Assembly: GCA_947567595.1 (NCBI GenBank)
Contig: CANOMQ010000008.1
Coordinates: 48,296 to 112,295 of the forward strand
Length of the DNA: 64,000 nucleotides
Direction: 5' to 3'
Source of the DNA: an uncultured Lachnospiraceae bacterium
GTDB taxonomy: Bacteria; Bacillota; Clostridia; Lachnospirales; Lachnospiraceae
Shown here one piece after another: positions 35,910 through 45,928 of this stretch; the stretch's first letter is position 1, and every line of letters starts with the position of its first letter. The position numbers and the translations under genes are program-made. Under the pieces are notes generated by a model that was not told the DNA's origin, searched no databases, and saw nothing but the letters and a program-made list of their open reading frames with translations.

Positions 35910-36767
35910 TTACGCCCCCTCAACCTTCTCCAGCAGCTCCTCCACATAATTTGGCAGCGCAAACGCTCCCTTATGAAGCTGTTCATTATAGTACCTCGTC
36001 TTAATTCCCCGCGCCTTCCAGCGCGCGACGTCCTGTCCGTCCAACGGGTGATACTTTTTTGACGCGAAACCAAAAAGCCAGTGCCCCGAAGGATACGTCG
36101 GGATATGCGCCTGATAAACCTTGCTGATGGGAAACGACTCCACAATCCGCTTGTGCGCCCGCTGCATTGCCGTCGCGTCATTGGGATAGAACGGACTCTC
36201 GTGCTGGTTTACCATAATCCCGTCAGCCTGCAGTGCCTTATAGCAGTTCCCATAAAACTCCTTTGTAAAAAGCCCCTCGCCCGGTCCAAACGGGTCGGTG
36301 GAGTCCACCAAAATCAAATCATATTCCTCCACAAACTTGCGCACAAATTTCAGCCCATCGTCATAATAAATATGCACCCGTTCGTCCGCAAAGCCGCACG
36401 CGGTCTGCGGCAGATACCTGCGGCACGCCTCCACGACCTCCTCGTCAATCTCAACCACATCAATGTGCTCGATTTCCGGATACCGGACAAGCTCCCGCAC
36501 CGTACCACCGTCGCCGCCGCCAATCACAAGCGCCTTTTTGACACACGGGTGAACCGCCATCGGCACGTGCACAATCATTTCGTGATAAATAAATTCGTCC
36601 TTCTCCGTCAGCATCATATAACCATCAAGTGTTAAAAATTTACCAAACTCCTTCGACGAAAAAATGTCAATCCGCTGAAATTCGGACTGCGACGAATAGA
36701 GCTGCTCGTCAACCTGTATTGAAAGCTTGACATGCTCTGTATGCTTTTCCGTAAACCACAATTCCAT
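35910..36767 (-). CDS. speE: Spermidine synthase (aminopropyltransferase)
   Basis: Transfers the aminopropyl group of decarboxylated S-adenosylmethionine to putrescine. The 285-residue protein has the glycine-rich GGGDGGTVREL near residue 84, the acidic VVEIDEEVVEACRRYLP and the catalytic region VDSTDPFGPGEGLFT. Its N-terminus MELWFTEKHTEHVKLSIQV is typical for bacterial SpeE. Whether it prefers putrescine or a longer amine cannot be told from sequence. It lies between the decarboxylase gene and speB. Confidence 0.93.
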   Translation of the reverse strand: MELWFTEKHTEHVKLSIQVDEQLYSSQSEFQRIDIFSSKEFGKFLTLDGYMMLTEKDEFIYHEMIVHVPMAVHPCVKKALVIGGGDGGTVRELVRYPEIEHIDVVEIDEEVVEACRRYLPQTACGFADERVHIYYDDGLKFVRKFVEEYDLILVDSTDPFGPGEGLFTKEFYGNCYKALQADGIMVNQHESPFYPNDATAMQRAHKRIVESFPISKVYQAHIPTYPSGHWLFGFASKKYHPLDGQDVARWKARGIKTRYYNEQLHKGAFALPNYVEELLEKVEGA

Positions 36768-36841
36768 GAAGCAACCTCCACTCCTGCATAAACCAGCAGA
36801 TTAAGATTTCTATTCCAATCTATCCTCTAAAAAAAGCCTCG

Positions 36842-38287
36842 CTATTCTTTCATCACATTGAGCGTTTCCACCTGCATATCCTCCGGTCCTGTGAGCGAAC
36901 ACCCCTTATCCTTCGCATACGCAATATAATCAAGGATACTGCGCGTAATCAGCTCCCCCGGCGCCAATATCGGGATACCGGGCGGATAGCACATCACAAA
37001 TTCCGCGCACACCCTGTTCTCGCACTGTGCAAGCGGCAGGGACTGTTTTTCACTGTAAAATGCCTCCTGCGGCGAAAACATCACCGTCGGATTAATATAT
37101 TCGGCGCTCATCAGGCTGCTTCTGTCCTTTTTGTAAAGACGCCTGATTTCCGCAAGCGCACTCACAAGACGCTCAATGTCCCGCGGTCTGTCGCCCACCG
37201 ACACATACGCAAGAATATTTCCCAAATCCCCAAACTCCGTCTGTATATCATATTCATCGCGCAGCAAATCATAAACCTCAATCCCCGCAAGCCCCACCGG
37301 AAGCGTATTCACGCAAAGCTTTGTAATGTCAAAATCAAAAACAGAGTCCCCGTTTACAAGTTCCTTCGAATATGCGTAATAATCGCCAATCTGATTGATT
37401 TCCTTTCTCGCATACTCCACCAGCTCCTTCACCTTGTCAAAAATTTCCTGCCCGTGAAGCGCCAAGTTCCTTCTCGAAATATCAAGGCTAGAGAGCAAAA
37501 GATACGAGCCGCTTGTCGTCTGCGTAATGTTAATAATCTGCCTGACATATCCTTCATTCATTTCAGGGCCAATCAGCAGAAACGACGACTGTGTCAGAGA
37601 GCCGCCTGACTTATGCATACTCACTGCCGCCATATCCGCTCCCGCCTCCATCGCCGTCATCGGTAAATCCTTATCAAAATAAAACTGTGTGCCATGCGCC
37701 TCATCGACCAGCATTTTCATGCCATGCGCATGTGCCAAATCCGTAATTCCTTTCAGGTTGGAGCAAATTCCATAATAAGTCGGATTATTGACAAGCACCG
37801 CCTTTGCGTCCGGATTTTCCACGATTGCCTTTTCCACCTCGCTAAGCCTCATGCCAAGCGCAATGCCAAGACGGTTATCCATGTCTGGGTTGACATAAAC
37901 AGGAATTGCCCCGCATAAAATCATGATGTTGATAACGCTTCTGTGTACATTTCTTGGAAGAATAATCTTATCGCCGCGCTTGCAGACAGAAAGCACCATG
38001 CTTTGGACTGCCGCCGTCGTCCCGCCTACCATAAAATACGCATGTGCCGCGCCAAACGCCTCCGCCGCCAGCTCCTGCGCCTCCTTGATGACGGATACAG
38101 GGTGACATAAGTTATCCAGCATTTTCATGGAATTGACATCGACCGAAAGGCATTTTTGCCCGAGAAACTCCGTCAGCGCAAGGTTTCCCTTTCCGTGCTT
38201 ATGTCCCGGCACGTCAAACGGCACGAGCCGCTCCCCCTTCATTTTCTCCAAAGCCTCCAAAATAGGCGCGCGTGACTGATTCAGCAT
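36842..38287 (-). CDS. Orn/Lys/Arg decarboxylase, SpeA-like
   Basis: This 481-residue fold-type-I PLP decarboxylase is of the short form lacking the N-terminal wing domain found in the inducible E. coli enzymes. The PLP lysine is in AAVSMHKSGGSLTQSS (near residue 230). Also visible are FDVPGHKHGKGN at the start and VDEAHGTQFYF before the lysine. Adjacent speB (agmatinase) argues for arginine as substrate, giving agmatine, but lysine or ornithine cannot be excluded. It follows speD by 20 bases. Confidence 0.88.
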   Translation of the reverse strand: MLNQSRAPILEALEKMKGERLVPFDVPGHKHGKGNLALTEFLGQKCLSVDVNSMKMLDNLCHPVSVIKEAQELAAEAFGAAHAYFMVGGTTAAVQSMVLSVCKRGDKIILPRNVHRSVINIMILCGAIPVYVNPDMDNRLGIALGMRLSEVEKAIVENPDAKAVLVNNPTYYGICSNLKGITDLAHAHGMKMLVDEAHGTQFYFDKDLPMTAMEAGADMAAVSMHKSGGSLTQSSFLLIGPEMNEGYVRQIINITQTTSGSYLLLSSLDISRRNLALHGQEIFDKVKELVEYARKEINQIGDYYAYSKELVNGDSVFDFDITKLCVNTLPVGLAGIEVYDLLRDEYDIQTEFGDLGNILAYVSVGDRPRDIERLVSALAEIRRLYKKDRSSLMSAEYINPTVMFSPQEAFYSEKQSLPLAQCENRVCAEFVMCYPPGIPILAPGELITRSILDYIAYAKDKGCSLTGPEDMQVETLNVMKE

Positions 38288-38307
38288 TCCCCTTCTGCCT
38301 CCATCTT

Positions 38308-39135
38308 TTACGTTTGATAAATATTCTCACCACTAAAAATTTCAATCATTTCCTGCCGCAAACTATTGCTTATCTGCAATCTCGTCTTGGGCGTTATCTC
38401 ATAAATATCCGAATTGAACAAATAGTTCTGCAAATCCATTTCCTTAATCAACATCTTTGTATGAAAAATATTTGCCTGATACATGTTAATATCAATCGCA
38501 TCATACTTTTGCAAAATGGATTCATTGATATAATCCTGAATGGAGGTTATTCTATGATCCATAAAAAGCTTTCTGCCCTCCACGTTTCTCGTAAACCCAC
38601 GTACCCGGTAATCCATCGTGATAATATCCGAATCAAAACTGCCAATCAAATAATCCAGTGTGCTAAGCGGCGTGATTTCCCCGCAGGTCGCCACGTCAAT
38701 ATCCACGCGGAAGGTTGCGATATTCGTCTCGGGGTGATACTCCGGGTACGTATGCACCGCGATATGACTTTTATCCAAGTGCGCCACAATCTCATCATTG
38801 TGATTTGACGCCGCAAGCGTATCCTCGTACACAAGCGCCGCGCTTGCCGCACTTTTATGGCCTGCCGGTATCATGTTGGACTCTGCTATCAGAAAGGTCA
38901 CGCTCGCCCCCTGCGGTTCATAATCCTGCCTCGAGACATTTAAAACATGCGCGCCTATCATCTCCGTCACACGAAACAAAATTTTTGTCAGTCGCTCCGA
39001 ATTGTACTGTTCGTCAATGTATGCGATATAGTCCTTCTGTTCCCGTGCGCTTTTGGCATAGCAGACATCATAGATGTTGAAGCTCAATGATTTTGTCAGA
39101 TTGTTGAAGCCGTACAGTTTTAATTTTGTTTCCAT
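38308..39135 (-). CDS. speD: S-adenosylmethionine decarboxylase proenzyme
   Basis: Supplies decarboxylated SAM for SpeE. The 275-residue sequence resembles the long E. coli-type (class 1a) proenzyme. The self-cleavage site is expected at Lys-Ser in DKSHIAVHTYPE, producing a pyruvoyl group from Ser, and is followed by FRVDIDVATCGEITPLSTLDYL and the IDYRVRGFTR segment. It is the first gene of the polyamine operon. The chain would be cleaved into a small beta and a larger alpha subunit. Confidence 0.93.
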   Translation of the reverse strand: METKLKLYGFNNLTKSLSFNIYDVCYAKSAREQKDYIAYIDEQYNSERLTKILFRVTEMIGAHVLNVSRQDYEPQGASVTFLIAESNMIPAGHKSAASAALVYEDTLAASNHNDEIVAHLDKSHIAVHTYPEYHPETNIATFRVDIDVATCGEITPLSTLDYLIGSFDSDIITMDYRVRGFTRNVEGRKLFMDHRITSIQDYINESILQKYDAIDINMYQANIFHTKMLIKEMDLQNYLFNSDIYEITPKTRLQISNSLRQEMIEIFSGENIYQT

Positions 39136-39191
39136 TCCGATAGCTACTCCTCACTCTCAGTCTTCTTCGTTTTTCCCAATACTACATACGC

Positions 39192-39223
39192 TAAAAAAGT
39201 GGAAACCGTTTCCAATTTCCACT
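39192..39223 (-). terminator. Terminator after the Uma2 gene
   Basis: On the minus strand AGTGGAAA, a ten-base loop, TTTCCACT and a T run. The speD operon begins about 60 bases further, so it needs its own promoter here. Confidence 0.8.
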
Positions 39224-39253
39224 CGCAAGCTCAATCACATCTTTTACAGCCGC

Positions 39254-39796
39254 TTATAACTCAAGGTTAGACATACGGATTACAAAGTCTGTGTAAATTC
39301 CTGCCGGAATATCTTCTGTAAAGCTATATTCTCTCATATCGTCCTGTGTGAAATTATAGACCATAACCCTGCTTTTCTCGGCATCGACAAGCCAGTATTC
39401 GCGCACACCTGCCGAGCGGTATTTAAACAGCTTCGTCGTATAGTCAATTCTGCGGCTTGAAGGCGATACGACCTCGATAATCCAGTCTGGCGCGCCGTTA
39501 CAGCCCTTATCGTCAAGCTTGTTGGAGTCCTGAATAACGCAGATATCCGGCTCCACATAATTCTTGTCGTCCGCGTCGATGAAAACGCCAAACGGGGCAA
39601 TGTCAACCTCGCCCTTGCCGTTATTCCTTCTGATGTGTTCGCGGATTGTCGCAAAAAGCTCGCCGACGATGCGCTGGTGATTCCTTGTGGAAGGCGCCAT
39701 ATAGTAGACCTTTCCGTCAATCAGCTCTGCGCGCTGTCCGTCGGGGAGGTCGTAAATGTCGTTGATTGTATATGTATTTAATTCCGTTAATGCCAT
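39254..39796 (-). CDS. Uma2-family (DUF820) nuclease-like protein
   Basis: This 180-residue PD-(D/E)XK-fold protein of the Uma2/DUF820 family carries the family's core signature: YVEPDICVIQ (acidic pair), APDWIIEVVSPSSR (Glu) and the later DYTTKLFKYRSAGVREYWLVD. It was set to start at ATG 39796, eight bases after AAGGAG. The physiological role of the family is unclear despite the nuclease fold. It stands alone between two terminators, separating the polyamine and butyrate operons. Confidence 0.88.
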   Translation of the reverse strand: MALTELNTYTINDIYDLPDGQRAELIDGKVYYMAPSTRNHQRIVGELFATIREHIRRNNGKGEVDIAPFGVFIDADDKNYVEPDICVIQDSNKLDDKGCNGAPDWIIEVVSPSSRRIDYTTKLFKYRSAGVREYWLVDAEKSRVMVYNFTQDDMREYSFTEDIPAGIYTDFVIRMSNLEL

Positions 39797-39862
39797 ATTT
39801 ATTCTCCTTATCCGTAATATTTGAGTATATTTGTATTTGATTATACCCCATCTTTCGACAAA

Positions 39863-39897
39863 ATAAAACCCCAAAGACAAAATCTTTGGGGTTTTAT
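39863..39897. terminator. Terminator of the butyryl-CoA operon
   Basis: Fifteen-base arms ATAAAACCCCAAAGA and its complement around CAAAA, with T runs at each end, 20 bases after the etfA stop. Confidence 0.92.
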
Positions 39898-39917
39898 TGT
39901 AAAATTTATTCGGAAAA

Positions 39918-40961
39918 CTATTTATTTGCCACTGCCGCCTTAATCTGCTCAGTAAGCATAGGTACAATCTTATTCAAATCGCCTACAACGCCATAATCTG
40001 CCACATCAAAGATCGGTGCTGTCTCGTCCTTGTTGATTGCGATGATGATGTCAGACTCCTCCATGCCTGCCAAGTGCTGAATGGCACCGGAGATACCGAT
40101 TGCGAAGTATACGTTCGGACGAACCGTCTTACCGGTCTGTCCAACCTGTAAATCCTTTCTCTTCCAGCCTGCGTCAACAACTGCACGCGAACAGCTTACC
40201 GTGCCGCCGATTGCCTCTGCCAAATCCTCCAAAATCTTGAAGTTTTCCGGGCTGCCTACACCACGTCCGCCGGATACCAAAATCTTAGCGTCCATAATGT
40301 CAACCGTGTCTGTGATATTCTTAACAATGTCTACAATCTCAACATACTTGCTGTCGGGCGTAAAGCCGGGATTGAACTCCTCGATAACAGCCTTTGCGCC
40401 TTCCTTCTTCTCAAGCTTCTGCATAACGCCGGGACGTACGGTTGCCATCTGCGGACGGAAATCCGGACATGCAATCGTTGCGATGGTGTTGCCGCCAAAT
40501 GCAGGTCTTGTCATCAGAAGCTGGTTGTGCTTCTGCTCTTTTCCGGGAATCGGATTGATCGGGAAATCGCCGATTTCAAGTGATGTACAGTCTGCCGTCA
40601 AGCCCGTATGAACTCTTGCAGAAACTCTCGGTCCTAAGTCACGTCCAATTGCCGTTGCACCTACGAGTAAAATTTCCGGTTTATATTTGTTGATTACAGA
40701 CGCCAGTGCATGTGCATACGGCTCTGTCCTGTACTCCTTTAACTCAGGGTCGTCCACAACGATAACCCTGTCTGCGCCGTAAGCCGCAAGCTCGTCTGCC
40801 AAGCCCTTTACATCACTTCCAACCAATACTGCCGTTACCTCTGCCGATAATTTTTCTGCGAGTCTTTTTCCTTCGCCAATCAGCTCAAGGGCAATTCCGC
40901 TCACCTTGTTATCTACCTGCTGTGCGAAGACAAACACGCCTTTATATTCTTCTAAATTCAT
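39918..40961 (-). CDS. etfA: Electron transfer flavoprotein alpha subunit
   Basis: Partner of EtfB and Bcd in electron-bifurcating reduction of crotonyl-CoA, which drives ferredoxin reduction by NADH. The 347-residue protein has the C-terminal FAD-binding block: SGGRGVGSPENF, SRAVVDAGW, VGQTGKTV and FAIGISGAIQHLAGM. It is the last gene of the operon, 25 bases after etfB. Confidence 0.95.
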   Translation of the reverse strand: MNLEEYKGVFVFAQQVDNKVSGIALELIGEGKRLAEKLSAEVTAVLVGSDVKGLADELAAYGADRVIVVDDPELKEYRTEPYAHALASVINKYKPEILLVGATAIGRDLGPRVSARVHTGLTADCTSLEIGDFPINPIPGKEQKHNQLLMTRPAFGGNTIATIACPDFRPQMATVRPGVMQKLEKKEGAKAVIEEFNPGFTPDSKYVEIVDIVKNITDTVDIMDAKILVSGGRGVGSPENFKILEDLAEAIGGTVSCSRAVVDAGWKRKDLQVGQTGKTVRPNVYFAIGISGAIQHLAGMEESDIIIAINKDETAPIFDVADYGVVGDLNKIVPMLTEQIKAAVANK

Positions 40962-40986
40962 GATAAACCTCCATAATTATATCAAA

Positions 40987-41769
40987 TTATATAACATGCT
41001 TTTCCTGTAACTTGTTCATGATGTAATCTACAGACTCAGCGGCGTCTAAGTTCACCTTTTCGCCTTGTCCCTTACGAACCTTGTCAGATGCCCGCGCAAT
41101 CTGTGTCGGGGAACCCTTCAAGCCGAGGTTCGAATCGTCTACATCTTTCAGGTCTGCTCTGCCCCATGTTGTAATCTCTGCCTTGTACGCATCGAAAATT
41201 CCACCGGGTGTCATATAACGAGGCTCATTTAACTCTGCAAGCGCAGTGATTAAGCAAGGCATTTTTGCCTTTAACACATGGTATCTGTCGTCGTACTGAC
41301 GTTCTACAATCACGCTGTCGCCTTCGATTTTGATGTTCTGTGCATACGAGATTACAGGAATGCCGAGGTGCTCTGAAATCTGCGGTCCAACCTGTGCCGT
41401 ATCGCCGTCGATTGCCTGACGGCCTGTGATGATAAGATCATACTCCAAATTTCTGATTGCGCCTGCAAGTGTCTGTGAGGTTGCCCATGTATCGGCACCG
41501 CCGAGCACTCTGTCTGTTACGAGAATACCCTTGTCCGCGCCCATTGCAAGTGCCTCACGCAGCACTTCCTCTGCCTTGGGAAGTCCCATTGTAACGACTG
41601 TTACCTCTGCGCCGTACTGATCCTTTAAACGCAATGCTGCCTCAAGACCTGCCTTGTCATCAGGATTCATGATTGTCAGCATAGCTGCTCTATCAAGTGT
41701 ACCGTCGGGATTAAACTTCACGCCGCCCTTTGTATCCGGTACCTGTTTCACACATACTACAACTTTCAT
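40987..41769 (-). CDS. etfB: Electron transfer flavoprotein beta subunit
   Basis: This 260-residue EtfB begins with the usual MKVVVCVKQVPDT. It shows the ITGRQAIDGDTAQVGP nucleotide-binding stretch and the C-terminal signature region around MPCLITALAELNEPRYMT. It forms the heterodimer with EtfA and in clostridia holds the bifurcating FAD. It lies between bcd and etfA with short gaps, in the standard order. Confidence 0.95.
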   Translation of the reverse strand: MKVVVCVKQVPDTKGGVKFNPDGTLDRAAMLTIMNPDDKAGLEAALRLKDQYGAEVTVVTMGLPKAEEVLREALAMGADKGILVTDRVLGGADTWATSQTLAGAIRNLEYDLIITGRQAIDGDTAQVGPQISEHLGIPVISYAQNIKIEGDSVIVERQYDDRYHVLKAKMPCLITALAELNEPRYMTPGGIFDAYKAEITTWGRADLKDVDDSNLGLKGSPTQIARASDKVRKGQGEKVNLDAAESVDYIMNKLQEKHVI

Positions 41770-41809
41770 GTTTATTCTCCTTCTATTTCTATAGATTGTT
41801 TATATTCTT

Positions 41810-42976
41810 CTATTTTAACAGGTTCGCGGAGATGACCATACGTTGAACCTCACTCGTTCCTTCGTAAATCTCTGTAATCTTCGCGTCTCTCATCATACGC
41901 TCAACTTCATACTCTCTCGTGTAGCCATATCCGCCGTGAAGCTGTACTGCCTTTGTGGTCACTTCCATAGCCATCTCTGCCGCGTAAAGCTTTGCCATAG
42001 CAGCCTCTACGTTGTAAGAGGTCTTGTGATCCTTCGTGTACTGATCCTTTGTGCAGGCAGCCTTGTAAACCATGTACTGTGCAGCCTGTGCCTTTGTCGC
42101 CATGTCAGCAAGCTGGAACTGTGTATTTTGGAATGCTCCGATTGCACGTCCAAACTGCTTTCTCTCCTGAACATATGCGATGGTTCTCTCAAGCGCGCCC
42201 TCGCCGATACCAAGCGCCTGTGCAGCGATACCGATACGTCCGCCGTCAAGCGTATGCATTGCGATACCAAAGCCTTTGCCCTGCTGTCCAAGCATATTCT
42301 CCTTCGGGATACGACAGTCCGTGAAAATCAGCTCATACGTTGAGGAACCACGGATACCCATCTTCTTTTCCTTCGTACCGAATGAAAAGCCGGGTGTGCC
42401 CTTCTCTACGATAAATGCGGAAATTTCCTTTGTCATTCTGCCGCGCTTCTCAATCATGCCTGTAATCGCAAAGATTACATAAACATCTGCTTCTTTTCCG
42501 TTTGTGATAAAAATCTTTGAGCCATTTAATACCCACTCGTCACCCTCTAAAACAGCCTTTGTCTGCTGTCCCTGCGCGTCGGTACCTGCGCCCGGCTCTG
42601 TCAGACCGAATGCGCCAATCTTCTTACCGCTTGCAAGGTCAGGTAAATATTTCTGCTTCTGCTCCTCTGTTCCATATGTCAAAATCGGGTCACAGCAAAG
42701 TGATGTATGTGCTGATACGATAACTGCCGTTGTGCCGCAAACCTTTGCCAGCTCCTCAACACACATTGCATATGTCAAAACATCGCAGCCCTGTCCGCCG
42801 TACTCCTTCGGAATGGGAATGCCCATAAAGCCTGCCTTTGCCATCTTGGCAACGGTCTCTCTTGGGAACTCCTCTGTCTCATCTACCTCGATTGCAAGAG
42901 GCTTCACCTCTTTCTCTGCGAACTCTCTGAACAGGGAGCGCGCCATTTCATGCTCTTTACTTAATGTAAAATCCAT
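41810..42976 (-). CDS. bcd: Butyryl-CoA dehydrogenase
   Basis: Reduces crotonyl-CoA to butyryl-CoA with the EtfAB complex. The 388-residue acyl-CoA dehydrogenase shows the flavin/substrate segments FGLTEPGAGTDAQGQQ and WVLNGSKIFITNG and the catalytic Glu in ITEIYEGTSEVQR near residue 367. QLHGGYGYTREY is typical of short-chain enzymes. It is the fourth gene of the operon. Confidence 0.95.
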   Translation of the reverse strand: MDFTLSKEHEMARSLFREFAEKEVKPLAIEVDETEEFPRETVAKMAKAGFMGIPIPKEYGGQGCDVLTYAMCVEELAKVCGTTAVIVSAHTSLCCDPILTYGTEEQKQKYLPDLASGKKIGAFGLTEPGAGTDAQGQQTKAVLEGDEWVLNGSKIFITNGKEADVYVIFAITGMIEKRGRMTKEISAFIVEKGTPGFSFGTKEKKMGIRGSSTYELIFTDCRIPKENMLGQQGKGFGIAMHTLDGGRIGIAAQALGIGEGALERTIAYVQERKQFGRAIGAFQNTQFQLADMATKAQAAQYMVYKAACTKDQYTKDHKTSYNVEAAMAKLYAAEMAMEVTTKAVQLHGGYGYTREYEVERMMRDAKITEIYEGTSEVQRMVISANLLK

Positions 42977-43014
42977 GTTATTATTCCTCCATTTAATTCT
43001 CTATTAACAATTGC

Positions 43015-43857
43015 TTACTTTTTAGCATAATCGTAGAAGCCTACGCCTGTCTTCTTTCCAAGCTTGCCTGCACGTACCATCTTTCTAAGAAGCGGGGAAG
43101 GCGCATACTTCGAATCGCCTGTCTCTGCGTAGATGACTTCCATAATCGCAAGCACGATGTCCAGTCCGATATAATCGCCGAGCGCCAAAGGCCCCATCGG
43201 GTGGTTTGCTCCAAGCTGCATTGCTACGTCAATATCCGCAACGCTTGCAACACCCGCAGCGTATACGTTGATTGCCTCGTTAATCATCGGAATCAAAATT
43301 CTGTTTACAACAAAGCCTGCCGCCTCGTTTACTTCAACCGGAGTCTTGCCGATTTCCGTTGCAATACCCTTAATCTTCTCCACCAAATCAGCCGGTGTGT
43401 TTGCGCCTGCGATAACCTCTACAAGCTTCATTCTGTCAGCCGGATTAAAGAAGTGCATACCAATCAGAGGACGGTCAAGCCCTGCACCCATCTCTGTAAT
43501 AGAAAGGGAAGATGTATTTGTCGCAAAGATACACTCGGGTTTTACAATCTCCTGCAGTTCCTTGAAGGTTGTCTTCTTGATTTCCATTTTCTCAGGCGCT
43601 ACCTCGATTACAAGGTCACAGTCTGTACAAATGTCCTTCAAGCCTGTCGCAATCTTTGCCGCGATTGCGTCCGCTTTGTCCTGTGTGATTTTTTCCTTGC
43701 TTACAAGGAAATTCAAATTCTTTAAAATCTTAGCCTTTCCGCCGTCTGCAAACTCCTGCTTAATATCGCATAAGCAAACCTCATATCCGTCTGTCATTGC
43801 AAACGCCTGTGCAATTCCCGAACCCATTGTTCCTGCGCCGATAATTCCTACTTTCAT
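43015..43857 (-). CDS. hbd: 3-hydroxybutyryl-CoA dehydrogenase
   Basis: Reduces acetoacetyl-CoA to 3-hydroxybutyryl-CoA. The 280-residue sequence has the N-terminal dinucleotide motif GAGTMGSGIAQAFA, the catalytic His in GMHFFNPADRMKLVEVI and the C-terminal HPMGPLALGDYIGLD. These features match clostridial Hbd. Spacing to crt and bcd is 27 and 38 bases. Confidence 0.95.
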   Translation of the reverse strand: MKVGIIGAGTMGSGIAQAFAMTDGYEVCLCDIKQEFADGGKAKILKNLNFLVSKEKITQDKADAIAAKIATGLKDICTDCDLVIEVAPEKMEIKKTTFKELQEIVKPECIFATNTSSLSITEMGAGLDRPLIGMHFFNPADRMKLVEVIAGANTPADLVEKIKGIATEIGKTPVEVNEAAGFVVNRILIPMINEAINVYAAGVASVADIDVAMQLGANHPMGPLALGDYIGLDIVLAIMEVIYAETGDSKYAPSPLLRKMVRAGKLGKKTGVGFYDYAKK

Positions 43858-43884
43858 GTTTATCCCTCCATTTTGATTTTCATA

Positions 43885-44670
43885 CTATTTATTCTGAAAC
43901 GGCTCTTTTACTTTCTCTTTATTCTTGTCAAGGAAAAATGCCATGCCATACTTCTGATCCTCTGTCTCAAAGCAGTCGCCAAAAAGCTTCTCCTCAATCA
44001 CGATTGCCTTGTCCATATCCACGTCAAGCCCCTCGTTGATTGCCTTCTTGCAGTTGCGAACGGCAATCGGCGCGTTCTTTGCGATACCGCCTGCCATCTT
44101 CTGTGCCTGCGCCAGTAACTCCTCCGCCGGATAAACCGCGTTTACAAGACCGATGCGAAGCGCTTCGTCCGCCTTAATATTTCTTGCCGTATAAATCATC
44201 TGTTTTGCCATGCCTGCGCCTACCAGACGCGCAAGTCTCTGCGTACCGCCAAAGCCCGGTGTGATGCCAAGACCAACCTCAGGCTGTCCGAATACGGCAT
44301 TCTCCGCACAAATACGGATGTCACAGCTCATTGCAAGCTCACAGCCGCCGCCAAGCGCAAAGCCGTTTACTGCTGCAATCACAGGGATTGGGAATGTTTC
44401 AAGCTTGCGGAACACATCGTTTCCTTTCTTGCCAAACGCCTCGCCCTCTGCCTTTGTGAGCGTACTCATCTCGCCGATGTCCGCGCCTGCGACAAAGGAT
44501 TTTGCGCCCGCGCCTGTCAAAATCAGGCAGCGCACTGCATCAAGGTCAACTGCGTCAAGCGTCGCATTCAATTCATCAAGGACCTGTGAATTTAACGCGT
44601 TCAAAGCCTTCTCGCGGTTGATTGTAATCGTACCAACCGCGCCGTTTACTTCATATAATATAAAATCCAT
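43885..44670 (-). CDS. crt: Crotonase (3-hydroxybutyryl-CoA dehydratase)
   Basis: Dehydrates 3-hydroxybutyryl-CoA to crotonyl-CoA. The 261-residue enoyl-CoA hydratase-family protein shows the oxyanion-hole segment FVAGADIGEM and the catalytic stretch NGFALGGGCELAMSCDIRI, with Glu in VFGQPEVGLGITPGFGG. It lies directly after thl with an 11-base gap. Confidence 0.94.
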   Translation of the reverse strand: MDFILYEVNGAVGTITINREKALNALNSQVLDELNATLDAVDLDAVRCLILTGAGAKSFVAGADIGEMSTLTKAEGEAFGKKGNDVFRKLETFPIPVIAAVNGFALGGGCELAMSCDIRICAENAVFGQPEVGLGITPGFGGTQRLARLVGAGMAKQMIYTARNIKADEALRIGLVNAVYPAEELLAQAQKMAGGIAKNAPIAVRNCKKAINEGLDVDMDKAIVIEEKLFGDCFETEDQKYGMAFFLDKNKEKVKEPFQNK

Positions 44671-44681
44671 ATTCTATCTCC

Positions 44682-45869
44682 TTATGCCTCGTACTTCTTA
44701 ACAACAGTTGAGCAGCCCATGCCGCCGCCGATACAAAGCGTTGCAAGACCTGTCTTTGCGCCCTTTGCTTCCATCTCGTGGAGCAGTGTTACCAAAATAC
44801 GGCAGCCTGACGCTCCTACAGGATGTCCAAGTGCGATTGCGCCGCCGTTCGGATTGAGCTGCTTATCAACATCAATGCCCAAGTCTCTTCCGACTGCAAT
44901 TGACTGTGCCGCAAATGCCTCGTTTGCCTCGATAATGTCAAAATCTTCAATCTTCATACCGGTCTTAGCCAGCACCTTCTTGGTTGCCGCTACAGGGCCG
45001 ATACCCATAACCTCCGGTCTTACGCCTGCAAGTGCACCTGCAACCCACTCAGCCATCGGAGTTACGCCGAGTTCTTTTGCCTTCTCCTCGCTCATGACAA
45101 CGATTGCCGCTGCGCCATCATTGATTCCTGATGCATTTCCTGCCGTTACATACTTATCCTTGTTAATCGGACGAAGTTTTGCAAGACCTTCAATTGTAGA
45201 GCCTGCTCTAGGTCCCTCGTCAACCTTAAACTCAACGGTTTCTTTCTTTTTCTTTACCATAACCGGAACGATTTCCTTGTCGAATGCGCCTGACTTCTGT
45301 GCCGCTTCCGCCTTCTGCTGGCTCTTTAACGCGAACTCGTCAAGCTCTTCCCTTGTAATCTTCCACTCGTCGCAGATATTGTCTGCTGTCTGTATCATGT
45401 GATAGTCATTAAATGCATCCCAAAGTGCGTCCTTAATCATGGTGTCCACCAAAACGCCATTGTTCATTCTGTAACCGAAACGTGCATTGGGAAGTGCAAA
45501 AGGAGCCATAGACATATTTTCCATACCGCCTGCGACAACAACATCCGCGTCGCCTGCCAAAATCATCTGTGCAGCCATATTCACGCAATTCAGACCGGAA
45601 CCGCATACAACATTGATTGTGACAGCGGGTGTCTCAATCGGAAGTCCTGCCTTGATTGCCGACTGGCGCGCCACGTTCTGTCCCTGACCTGCCTGAATAA
45701 CACAACCCATATATACATGGTCTACCTTGTCAGGGGCTACTCCTGCTCTGTTTAAAGCTTCCTTGATTACGATAGAGCCCAGCTCTGTCACGGGTGTCGT
45801 GCTGAGTGAGCCGCCCATAGTACCGATTGCCGTACGGCATGCGCCTGCTAATACGATTTTCTTTGCCAT
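44682..45869 (-). CDS. thl: Acetyl-CoA acetyltransferase (thiolase)
   Basis: Condenses two acetyl-CoA to acetoacetyl-CoA. The 395-residue thiolase has the nucleophilic Cys in [13 protein letters not shown] near residue 88, the His in GHPVGASG and the second Cys in LCIGGGMG near the end. It is the first gene of the operon thl-crt-hbd-bcd-etfB-etfA, preceded by ATGGAGGAAAAAG and a promoter with a Rex-like operator. Confidence 0.95.
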   Translation of the reverse strand: MAKKIVLAGACRTAIGTMGGSLSTTPVTELGSIVIKEALNRAGVAPDKVDHVYMGCVIQAGQGQNVARQSAIKAGLPIETPAVTINVVCGSGLNCVNMAAQMILAGDADVVVAGGMENMSMAPFALPNARFGYRMNNGVLVDTMIKDALWDAFNDYHMIQTADNICDEWKITREELDEFALKSQQKAEAAQKSGAFDKEIVPVMVKKKKETVEFKVDEGPRAGSTIEGLAKLRPINKDKYVTAGNASGINDGAAAIVVMSEEKAKELGVTPMAEWVAGALAGVRPEVMGIGPVAATKKVLAKTGMKIEDFDIIEANEAFAAQSIAVGRDLGIDVDKQLNPNGGAIALGHPVGASGCRILVTLLHEMEAKGAKTGLATLCIGGGMGCSTVVKKYEA

Positions 45870-45928
45870 TGTCTTTTTCCTCCATTTTGATAACTATTGT
45901 TTCTTCGTTAAAATACCTTCGATTGTGT

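Noticed and set aside
44719-45402. Plus-strand frame of 227 codons inside thl
   Set aside because: Antisense shadow of thiolase, rich in Ala, Ser and Pro.
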